64,000 nt of DNA from Ulva prolifera (Eukaryota > Chlorophyta > Ulvophyceae > Ulvales > Ulvaceae), in NCBI GenBank assembly GCA_023078555.1, contig CM041202.1, positions 2,228,022 to 2,292,021 on the forward strand, read 5' to 3'. The notes below the pieces were generated by a model that saw nothing but the letters and a program-made list of their open reading frames with translations, did no database searches and was not told the DNA's origin. Made by a program: the position numbers and the translations under genes. Below are positions 46,653 through 57,459 of the stretch, one piece after another. Every line of letters begins with the position of its first letter. Positions within the stretch are counted from its first letter, which is position 1.

Positions 46653-48128
46653 CTCGAGTCGGCTCGGTGCGAAGGTGCGAAGGTGGGCCCTCGCGACTGC
46701 ACTTACATGCTCATGTACATACTATAGTTTTATGCATTTGGATCCGATCGATGATGACTTCAGCTGGCATGCAGGTGCAGAGCAGCTACAGGCTGCAGCA
46801 AAGTCAGGCTCTGAAGTCTGCTCTGGAGTGCCGGCATGGTGTTGTGCATCGTAGGCTCGTGTGCCATCATGTCCTGGAGCTAGCCAATTGGCTGTGCTAC
46901 ACTGCAGCTAGTTTTTACAAGTAGGCACCTGCAGCTGCCCTAGGTGCCACGTCAGGTGAGTAGGCATGTAGGCGTAAGGGGCATAGAAAGGGAGCACTCG
47001 AGTGCTAGAAAAGGAGGACTCGACTGCAAGTTCAGCATGCTTTTGCGCACAGAGGCACCTGGTGGGCTCGCCCACGCGATCCGACGTGTTCCCGTACCCC
47101 GGAAGAGGCCTCGCATTGGCACCGGTCGCCACTGCCTCGCAGTGGTGACGCATCGGACGTCGCATGCCGCACCGGCGCCACTTCTCGGTCGCCGCACCAA
47201 CTTGCGCTGTGTGAATGCGATGTGTGCCCAGCGGTGGGCTCGCACACGCTGCCACATCGGCGGAGAGCCAATTGCGTGCTTGGGCCTTATATATCGCCTG
47301 TGATAGCTTCACAACTGCACACTGATTTTCACTATTGTTATGTATACAGACCATTGCTATTGCTGTGCATCACACCTCACGAAATCGATTCCCGTAGCTG
47401 GTCCAACCGTTCAATTTTGCCTGCACTAGTGGGCCCGTTTCAAGCACTTTCGCGACAGCCGGCAAGGTAAACCCCCCCCCGCAAAGGCGCCATTTGATCA
47501 TGTGGATAATTTTGCTATTTGCAGTGCTTCTGTGACGTGTGTGACGGGCACAAGGTTTCGGCTTAAGCGTGTACTTCCACAATCTGGCTGTTCCTCGTGC
47601 CAGGTCTCGGGACGAGGTTGCAAGTCATAAGCACCCTTCAGCGCATTCTAGATGGTCTAATGATCTTGAAATGTCACCATGCACGCATGTGTCTGTGTTG
47701 CGTCTGTAAGCACGCGGGGAGGGCTGGAGCTGAGCACTATGCTTGAAACGCTAAAGGCAGTGGTGGACGCATCTTGCGATGCCCGGTCTGCGTATGCCAG
47801 CGTATACAGCCAGCCACTTTCTTTTTGCGTGGGTTCTGGGAGTCACGGAGCAGCAGCGAGAGCTCGCTGGGCCGTGTCATGGTGATTGAGTGTGCGCGTC
47901 AGAGAGGATCCAGCTCACCACCGCGCGAGCTGGCCTGGTCGTCACGGACCGCCTGCTCTTGCGCGGTCCGCCTATGTTGACCTCGTAGCATCGCTGACCG
48001 CACGGCCCAATTCCCAATGCTCTGACCGTGACGCCACAGCGGGTGTGCAGGCACTCGACGAGCGCAGCATTGCCGCCTGAAAGCGCCACACGAAAGCAGC
48101 TTTCGAGACCTCGGCATCGATCGGAAAC

Positions 48129-51100
48129 ATGGGACTGCTAGCCTCGACGGTGCCCGTCCTCTGTGCGGCTGTTGCCGCGAGCAGCGCACATGCAGCTACC
48201 TTCGAAGGTGTGTTTGTACCTCTTTGGAGTGATTTTGGAGCGCGCTGGCGCACCGGTGTCTCCGCCGCGACTCCACATCGCTTGTGGTTGCTGTGGCCAC
48301 TGCAGGGCTTTCTTGTCGTTCGTGACTGCAGGGCTTCGATGTGGTGCCTTGACCGGGCCAGCCTGGAAAGGCGACTTGAATTTAACGTCGTCATATCGTG
48401 GTCCCGGGACAGTGGCCATGGCATGGCCGTTCGATAGCTACTCTGCTGCCATGGCTGTGATTGATCCAAGGTTGGGCCAGACGAGCTGGATATGTGGTAG
48501 CTGTCACCCCGCAGCCCAAAGGCGTGCGGCACGTTGGAGTCTTCGTGCCCATGCTCATGGTGCATTAATAAGCGCGGTTGTCCGCCATGGGTGCTGGATT
48601 GGCAGCATATGCACCCAAGTGAGATGCATGCATTGTTGGTGGTGATGAGGAACATTGCTCTGCCTGGACAACTCAGCCGCAGCAAGGGGTCCTGTCATGA
48701 GAAATGATTCAGCTGTGTTTTGCTATGTATAGCTTGATCATTCGAACTACCATGCGGTTCCTCCAGCGTGGCATGTTTTGTCTTGTTTTGCTGGCTTGTG
48801 ATGCATTCAAGCCAGACATTACCACAGGATCATTAGCATCTGTGGAGCTGCGTCTCCAAAGATACTGTCTTGCTGGGAAGCACAGCTCATCACCTTGTTG
48901 GGCATGTGTCTGATCTGCTTGCTGGGAAGCAGCCCAATTCAACAAGTGTGAGTGTGCTGATCACGGACACAGCTGGACTCAAGGAGCAACACAATATGCG
49001 TCCGCAAGCATTGTTGCTGTGAGCAGACACCTTCCCCCGCTTGACATATTGCTGCAGCCACTGGTCATCTGATCTGGACAATCAATTCGGTTGAATTCTG
49101 TTGCATGCTCGATGCAGCCCCAGAAAATCCCTACATATATTCGGATTTACTGCTATGTGCTTTTGCCAACATATCTAGGTCGACTGCAGTGTTCATGCTG
49201 GGAACTACACAATCAGCAGTGCCAAATCAGCGTGTGACCGTGCAAACACCTCGCGGTAAGATCCTGTTCTTGAAGTCCGATAGGCTGGTTGGCGCGCAGG
49301 TTTGGCGGTGAACATGCGAGCTCGACTTGTGCACCGCAATTGTGCATCTGAAGCTCGCGCATTGTTTCGTCTCAGCAGTGATTCGGTACCGCGGTATACC
49401 GATGCATCGCGATGTTTGTGGGCGATCTAGCGCTACGCTGTTGGTCCAGGCGTCGGCAACATCACGGCAACTGGCCATTGAACCACAGCAGATCAGATCC
49501 TCTATTGTGAATGATGCATAGGTTGATGCAAAGACAAAGCTGCAGCGTCGACCTGGTCGAGTGACCATGCCGTGTCCTTGCACGCAGTCACGAATCACTT
49601 TCAGAGCTATGGCCGGTGTTGATAACGCTCACATGTCTTGCAGACTGGCCGTCACAGCGGCGCGACCTACTCATGACCGCAGGATGCGACATCTTCATCT
49701 CCACAACAACGACTTCAGAGTCAGTTGAGCTTGCGGCAGATGCAGGTACGGGAACGACAACAAAACTGAACCAGTGATGCTTATAGGTCATCCTGAACAT
49801 GTGATTTGTGGCCTGTGCGGGTCTGCTCGAGACCACCTGCCGGCAGCAACCTGTCGTGCTCCATGATCACTGCATGCCGGTGCTTCGCAAACATCTGAAG
49901 ACCGAACATGGATTTTATCCACCAGCACGCATCGATAATGTCACCGTGATTGAGGAGGCTGTGAGTGCTTCTGCATGCCTAATGACGAGCATGTGCTGCA
50001 GCTGCGGACGCTACTGCGGTCATCTGCGGAGATGGCAGCTCTGCCAACGACCGGATTGAGGCAGTTGCTGAAGCATCTGCCCGAGCAGCTGCGACTGCTG
50101 TAGCCAACGTTGCTGCCAGTTGTTACGCAAGTGCGTACCTTATACCAACTACGCTCTGCTTTGACCACATCCGGTACATGTCCACCCGGCTTGTGCCCAC
50201 TCCAGATGGCCCCATAATATGGAACTGGCGCACGACGAGAGCCAGCTTAGCGAGAGCCAGCTTAGCGGCTTCATTCGTGCCCTCCGCTTGAGCGTCATGC
50301 CTGTTGCCGTTGTGGTGGCCACCCTGTCTCCCTTCTCCATAAGGAGCGTCCACACCTGCACACCTGTTGCTCAAACTGCCAAAGCCCAACACAGCACCAA
50401 CATGAGGCACACCATGCAACCCTCCTCCTCTGCAGATGGCAACGGCTCCTTCAGGGTCAATGGCCTCACCATCGCCCAGAGCGAAGCGAGAGCATATGCC
50501 GAGGCGTTCGCGACGGGCACTGTGGACGCCTCAGTCTGCAACCGATGCTCCGCAGCTGCGCAGTTCGTCGCCCGGAGCTGGTCCGACATCTTCTTTGACG
50601 CCGTGGTCGAGGCCGAGACGGCTCTCGAGGGCGCCGCCAACGGCGGCTCCGTCACCGCCGCAAGCAACACCTTTGTCAAGGCCGTTGCAGAGGCCACCGT
50701 CATCGCCTACGCTGCTGTGTGCCCCCCAGCCACCTGTCACTTGTTATGCATGTATCTGCAGCTGATCTGCTCTGCTCTTCCGCCATGTTAGCCTCCGCGC
50801 TCAGGCACACCCGCCTCGCTGCAATGGCTGCTTCTGACCATCCACCAGTATGGAAATTGGCCATCACGATTGATGAGAGCCCCCCGCCCCCTGGCCCCCA
50901 GCCCATTGCTTCACTTGAATCCATCAGGAGCAAGACATGAATATCCCTTCTGATACAAACCATGAGTGCACGAGAACGCACTTGCTGAGGTGCTAATATG
51001 GCGCGGCACAGGTAAACAGCTCAGCTAACGCAGATTTACTGTTCAGGTGCTCGCGAGCGCGTCTGCGACCGTCGACGACGACTGCAACACCGAGCTCCTC

Positions 51101-52293
51101 GTGATCACCGCCACCGGCGACGAGGACGACCCGAACGAGGCCTTCTGCGACATCCGCGCCTCCGGCACCGCCAACACCATCGCGGAGAGCGTCGTCGTCA
51201 ACGCCGTCTTCGAGGCCGAGTCCGAGGCGTGTGAAGACACGGCACAATCCGGCGGCCGCGCCACCGCACGGGTACGCCCCCCCCCCCCCCCCCCCCCCTC
51301 CACCCCCGTCTCTGATAGCTCTCCTTAACTGTGTCCCTGTGGGGATATAACAATTTATGCAAGTCCGGGCCATTGTATGGCAGAACACCATCTCAACAAC
51401 ACAGAGCCAACAACACATCAGCTCAGAAACCAATCAGTCAGCCAGACTGACACGGCCGAAGGCTGACCACCCGCATGACAACTCACAACCACGAACTGTG
51501 TCCTGTGGGGGACACCCTCTTGCGGAACATCGCATGAGCGTGTGGCTTTGTCTGCCAGATGCTCCACTGTCTGTGGAGCTGCCGCCTTGTTGCTGTTAGG
51601 ACGTCGCAGGCGCCCCAACAGCGGGCATGCTGCCACCACACATCTCAGACAACGCATGCGGCGAGATGGCTCCATGCCTCGTTGATCTCGAACACCACAT
51701 CGCAGCTCGCAGCCACATCGGCGCCACTGCGGCGTTGTACCAGTGTGACACAGAGATGCTGTGAGTGCAGGCGCTGGCGAGGGCTATGGCGGAGGCGCTG
51801 TCGGAGGTGAATGCGGACTGCGTCGTCATCGGCACGGGCGGCGCGTGCGCGCTCGGCGAGGCCGACATCCGCACCACAGCCTCGGTGCGTGGCCACTCCC
51901 TGCAGCTCTTGTCATTCGGCCCCTGCCCATCTGTGTACTCGTCTGCCCGGGTCCAATGCCTCCGCTCAGATTCGATTGCACCTGTCTTGCATCATGCTGC
52001 GGTAACGTGTCTGGACAGCTTCTTCCAGCCCACCCCCGATTTCATGTCATGGCACCGCATGTTGAGATTGTCCACAGTCTTGCTGTCACCACCTCGTTGA
52101 CTCGAAGCGTTAAAAAGCTGTGGCACTGTGGGTGCAGGCGACGGCAGACGCGTTTGCACGCGGCTTCGCCAGCGCGGTGAGCACGTGCGACCCCCCGCGC
52201 TGCACCATCAGCATCGAGGCCATCGCCGAAAATACAGAGGCGATCCTTGTGAAGGCCGCCTCTGAGGCGTACGGCGCCGCCTGCGCCGGTTCG

Positions 52294-52325
<32 letters not shown>

Positions 52326-53024
52326 TTGAATCTTGACCTGCCCCGACTCATGCCGCCATGCGCCACTGGTGATGTGTGGACACGCAACTCAGCATCGAGA
52401 CGTGTGTGCAGGCTCCGACGACTCGTTCTCGGTGTCCGTGCTCGAGCGCGACATTGCCGACGCAACCATTGACGCCCTCGCTGAAGCTGTTGTCGAGGTG
52501 CGTCCAGCCCCGGTTCCGTTTTGGTGCCCTCGCGACGACCTTCTGGACAAAGCTCTGCGGCCCTCGTGAAAGGCCCCTGTGCATGTTGCTGCGCTTAGCG
52601 CCCGCATCTATTGAGGCGTCAACTTGACGCCCCGCCCTCTGTCACGCCCCTGCTGATACTCACCACGCAGCACCGGGATCAAAACTCAATATGCCATCTT
52701 GCATGTATCAGATTGTATCGCGATATCGGATCACGTAGAGCATGATTGATCTGTGTTGTGCAGGCGATTGTGGACGGGGACGACTGCCAGATCTCGCTGA
52801 ACGTCGATGCCGACGTCATCCCCGGCTCGACGTGCGACGGCAAGTGCGCCGCGAACAACAAGAAGTGCGGCGGCAAGAACTTCCCCGAGGTGCTGCACTG
52901 CTGCAACAAAGACTTCCTGTGCGTCAAGAAGAACAACAACTTCATGGCGTGCCGCCGCGACGGCAAGCCCCCCCCCAACCGGCCCGGATGGGACGGCTCC
53001 ATCGTCCCCTGCGGCAAGCAGTAA
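48129..53024 (+). CDS. Gene D: secreted Ala-rich, Cys-ladder protein with 8-Cys C-terminal domain
   Basis: Eight exons: 48129-48207, 50002-50130, 50436-50716, 51047-51271, 51771-51884, 52138-52288, 52412-52497 and 52764-53024, predicting 441 aa. The signal peptide is MGLLASTVPVLCAAVAASSA, then HA. Modules follow the family order: VICGD...ASCY, SVCNRC, three Cys in exon 4, ADCVVIGTGGACA, STCDPPRC...AAC, GDDC. The last exon encodes C-x3-C-x6-C-x10-CC-x5-C-x9-C-x19-C with NNKKCGGKNF and WDGSIVPC. There is almost no Pro linker. Introns 4 and 6 start GTACG and GTTCG and run straight into 22 and 32 C. Intron 1 is 1.8 kb. It is closest to C in exons 1-4 and to A in the exon structure of the 3' half. 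The ATG has A at -3 and G at +4. The family is not recognised. Confidence 0.82.
51277..51298 (+). repeat. Poly-C tract (22 C) at the start of intron 4 of gene D
   Basis: The donor is CGG|GTACG and the run starts at intron position +6. Confidence 0.9.
52294..52325 (+). repeat. Poly-C tract (32 C) at the start of intron 6 of gene D
   Basis: The donor is G|GTTCG and the run starts at intron position +6. It is in the same intron as the 35-C tract of gene A, and gene C has GTGCGCCCCGCCCGCCCCCC there. Confidence 0.9.
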
Positions 53025-54878
53025 GCGCGAGCAACGGCGTCCACATGGAGCGCCGTCGATAGCAATCCCCCCTCCCACACCACCCCATGTTGAGTGATTG
53101 ACGCAGGGGCCTCCTTGTAGGGGGTGTGTGCTGTAGCGGACCGTACTTGGCGCCGAGACGGTGGTCCAGCGGAGCGATGATGGTGCATGGAGTGCATGCA
53201 TGTGTGGGACGGGGTGTTTGACCGTGAACTACCTCAGTGTTATACAGAGTTCAGGAATGAATGCGGCCGGCCGTGCAGTTTCCGGCGCGCATGAATGTGG
53301 GATTATAATGTAGGCGTTAGCAGCTTTGCGGGGGTGACGTGGCCCGGGTCGCAGTGGGCGTGGGGCCCTGCGCCGGGCCTGCGCGATGCGTGTATGAGTG
53401 TTGAGGGCAGCTGTAGTCGCTGCAGCCTCTCAGAGGCTGGACGTTGTTGCGGGCCGTCTGCATGATGAAGTATGGGACTGTGCGTCAGAGCCACGCAGCT
53501 CTGGAGGGCTCAGTCTGTAGAAGCCTTTTGTTGGCCCACTATAGCCGCGTGAGTGGGTGCGACACGTCTTTTGCGAGGCCACGTGGGCGCTCTGAGTGTT
53601 GTGGGCGAAGGTGTGAGAGAGGTGGCTGGAGGTAGCTCGAGAGATGGAGGTAGTCATGTGCTGGTACTTCTTGGTATGGTGTTTCCTTGACCTCTGTAGA
53701 CGTCCGGATGTTGCCGAATGTATTGGTAAATCAAACTTAGTTTGCCGCTGTGAACTCGTGCATGAGCCAGAGACAGCTCCGGTATCCATAACGAGCCAGG
53801 CAGGATCTGCTGTGCACGCCCCATCTGCCTTGCTACACACAACCGCAGCATTGGCAGCAACATTGGCAGCGCCACAGCTGCACACACTTGTCCACGACTC
53901 CGAGCCGTCATTGCGGTGCCTGCTCACACCACCTGAGGCACCACTCCCTCCACCCCAGGCATATTGTACAGATGGGTGGATGGTCTGTGAGTGCTCTGAT
54001 CGAGTAGCATCGACTGACGTCGTGCCAATGGACGCAGCAGGTGCTGCAGTGTGCTCTAGTGTGGCTGCTCCTTGTGTTGGTGGTGGTGATGATGTGTTGT
54101 AGTGTGTGATGGCGCTCTGCCATATAATGGCCCGAGCTATTCTTAGCAACTTGTGCTCAGGTCCAAGTACAAACAAGCTCTCCTGCTCTCTGGCCTGGAC
54201 ATATGCGTGATGCAAGAGGACCGCTCTGCTACACTACTGCCGGCAGCTGCATGCAACATGTACGGCTCAGTAAACTTTGATTTACTTTACATGCACATGT
54301 GCACCACACTGTAGCTGCTGACACGTACGGTCCCAGGACCCCCCCCCCCCCCGCCCCTCTCGACGCATGAATCTAGCCCCATCTGCTCAAGTGATAGTGC
54401 TGCAGCGGGGGGTGGCTACCAGGGCCTTTCTACCGGATCCACGGCACCGCTCTGTCATGCACATGGTGCAACCCCCCCCCCCCCCCCCCCCGCTGAAGCT
54501 TTGACAGCAAGAGCACATCTCGCCTGTGACAGCATGTATGCATGACCTGCAGTAGTGTCCTTGTGCAGAGGGCGGTCGCGGCTGTCGACAGTGGCAGCCT
54601 CACAGGTGCCATTGTAGATGAGGGGGGCGAGGAGACGCCGGCAGCGGGACTCCTCTGCACTGCGGCGTAATGGCGATAACAAACATCAAGGGCGTGGGCG
54701 ATTGCATGGCGAAGCACCAAAGCATATTGGCTCGCAAGCAGCATCGGACTGCCACAGTGTGCTGTCAGGGTGCTCCGGCTCGGACCCAATTTCCTCGTAA
54801 ACAGCATGCCCATAGTGTGGATTCCACGCTAGGGCTGCTGATTATCTTCTCCAGATCTCAGATGAACACTTACAAAAC

Positions 54879-54985
54879 ATAATTACACTGTCAATTATCT
54901 GTAAACAAAATCATCGAAATTATCATCGTTTACATTAGATTAATCAGCTTTTTCGGTGTCAAATTAACACTTAATTAAGCAGTCA
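54879..54985. other. AT-rich island
   Basis: About 100 bases of strongly AT-rich sequence with TTAATTAA-like motifs, abruptly different from the GC-rich flanks. It could be a remnant of organellar or transposon DNA. No gene is seen in it. Confidence 0.5.
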
Positions 54986-55304
54986 ATTATTTCCTGTAAC
55001 TGCCTTTTAGGCCTGTCAGCTACACAGCATCCAGTCCAATCGACACAGACACTGGCCATTGCTACGTACCGCCCACTGCCTCTGTCAACGTGCCAGCTGG
55101 GGTGCTAGTACTCAGCTGTGCAGCAAGCTGAGTGCTGCAGCTGTGCTCGCCAGGAGTGTATCAGGCTGTGTGTCAATGGCTGCTATAGATGCAACACTGG
55201 CAGCAGTCTAGTGTAAGCTCTAGTGAAGACTTCTTCGCCGCGAGGAATTGTTCTCGGCAATGCCACAGATGCTGGGCACTGTAGAACAGCATGATGGGCA
55301 CAAT

Positions 55305-55347
55305 GTTGCAGTCCAGTGGTATAGCGGTCATATCACTGGACTGCAAC
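55305..55347. repeat. Palindromic element with compensatory changes
   Basis: The core CAGTGGTATAGCGGTCATAT is kept. The outer arms read GTTGCAGTCC/GGACTGCAAC where the family has GGCAATCC/GGATTGCC. Paired substitutions on both sides keep the symmetry. Confidence 0.85.
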
Positions 55348-57459
55348 AATTGTTTTTCAAAAGCCAGGGAACCCTAAAAAAGCAATAAATGTCCTGCGTG
55401 GAAACTATCCAAAAAAGGCCCCTCTTTTGGATAATGCCGGCCATGCTAGTGTCATGAATTCCGTCCAAAAACTAGGTCAAAGCTAGTCAAAGCACTGAAG
55501 TGTGCAGCGAGAGCTACGCGCACCTCTAACAAACACCTAGTTTGGTACAGCTAGCATGATAGCAGCTCCACTGTTAGACGGGGTGAACAACACACTGCAT
55601 GCTGGTTGGACACAGACCTAAATTACAGCTGCACCTACTCATGGCGACAACTGAACAGTAGCGCAAAGTAAACTAAGCTTACATAAACACAGACAAATAG
55701 AGTCTGTCAAACTACATCAGACCGGACTGCATCAGCGTATGGAAACAAGTCCGGATCCACCAGCACTGCATGCACGGAGCAAGGGCCCGATTGCTACCGA
55801 ATGGAGTGATACAGAAGCATGGCACACATGGCTGTGTAACAGCGTCATTGGCAGCAGCACCAGCGACCGGCATGCCCTCTACACTGCATGTACACCTGGT
55901 CGGCATGGATGCTGCTGAATTGACACAACAGCAAGGCATGTTAAAATAGTTCAGGTTGGTGCTTGCATGTCGTACATAATATGCTCTCCTTGATCACACT
56001 ATCCCCAGAAAATACAAGATTGATCAGGTCATAGTCCTTCGTGTGCAGGTGGACCATTGACATTGACACATTCATTGCTTAATTATGATGTACACTGTAA
56101 CCGCAAGACAAAATTAATAACAACAGGATTTGAGTCACCCACATATTTTAAAAACATCACTTCATTACAACAGCATGTAATCTCTGCTTAAGCTTAAAAT
56201 TTTTAGTGTTGAATTGTAATGCAGCAGCCCTGTTCAACAGACTGGGAAACACATGTGTTGCACCCATAGCCACATGCAGCAGTACCCCACTGGGCCCATA
56301 ACTCCCTGTTCGTGGGTGCCCCGCATCCCAGGCAGCCAAGGGCAGGCTACACCTGATCCTGTGCACTCCTGTCTGTTGTACGAAGCTCAGTGCGCAATGC
56401 TGCAGATGGGCTCCTCATGCGGTTCAGACTGGGGCAGGCCCCACCATCACCTCTGCAAAGGGCAAGTGCTCGTGGCAACACTGTGAGCAGCTGTCGTGTT
56501 CCAACATTTGACGAGACTGATGAGTTGTAAAACTGCAATCAAATCGTCCACAGCGCAGACCATCTTCTTTCTCAGCGATGTTCCTCATGAATCTGTCTGA
56601 TCGCATCGACCAAATGGCCATGTTACACCTACAACGAATCTGCTCCACATCATTTCGCAACGACAGGGACACAGGCGTGCCCTACTGCAAGGGAACTGGG
56701 TGCGGGCCGTGGCCTCGAACATCACTACAAACACCAGCCCCGTACTACAGATCTAATACCCGCACATGCACCATGTAAACCATAGCATGAAAACCACCCC
56801 TACGCAAAATCCCGCCCATCACAGACTGCCATGCAGCACACCGCAGCCCAGCAGCATGCATGCATGCCTTGGTACGCCACGGGCACCACCTGGAATCGAG
56901 CACTGAAACAAACGTTAACCCCTTTGAATCTACACTGCCATGCCGGCAGCCGCTAACACAACCGTGCTCAGAGCCTTTCCACAACGCTCCTAGATCGAAG
57001 GTGCCGCCCAGGCCCTTCGCCACCTCCAGCCACAGCGCCACTGCCACAGCAAGCACTGCCACAGCAAGCACTGCTGCTATTACGTACAGTCTGCAGGGTG
57101 CACACCAAGGGGGGGACCAGTCCGGTCCGCTGCCATCGCAGCATTTGTCAGCCCCTGACAATGCACCGAGGGATCGGTGACCATGCAAGGCCCTGCCACA
57201 CACCATCACAAGACTTGCCAACGTGCACCAGCAATACTGAGACTGAAAGTCACGGCCATATTGGAAGGCACATGTTCACGCACTCTCGCAGCAAGATCAC
57301 CCCCCCTCTCCTCAAGCAATCTACGGGCAATGATGCAGCGCCGATTGCGCGCAAACACCCCCGCAACCCGGCCCCCTTCCCAGCTAGCGGCAGCCCGCGA
57401 CTCCGCTACAAATCGCGATGCAGCCAGAGTGCAGCCCGCGTAGCACCCAGGTAAATCCC

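Larger units (their letters stand above)
42634..48128. other. Intergenic region between genes C and D
   Basis: 5.5 kb without a supportable gene; the long + frame at 42991-43908 is Cys/Arg-rich by composition only. Two TGTAA motifs lie near 44005 and 44071, far downstream for gene C. It holds a 28-bp palindrome, an imperfect inverted repeat at about 45873-45912 and a dispersed repeat at 46571. Confidence 0.4.
53025..57459. other. Intergenic region between the convergent gene D and RSH
   Basis: No gene is supported. It includes the 3' UTRs of two convergent genes, C runs at 54339-54352 (14 C) and 54472-54491 (20 C, preceded by GTGCAA), an AT-rich island at 54879-54985, another at about 56090-56215, and a palindromic element at 55305. 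A 261-codon - frame at 53430-54215 is Ser/Thr/Ala-rich with no domain. Confidence 0.4.

Noticed and set aside
53430-54215. 261-codon - strand frame
   Set aside because: Ser/Thr/Ala-rich with no domain, signal or paralogue; both strands are open here by composition.
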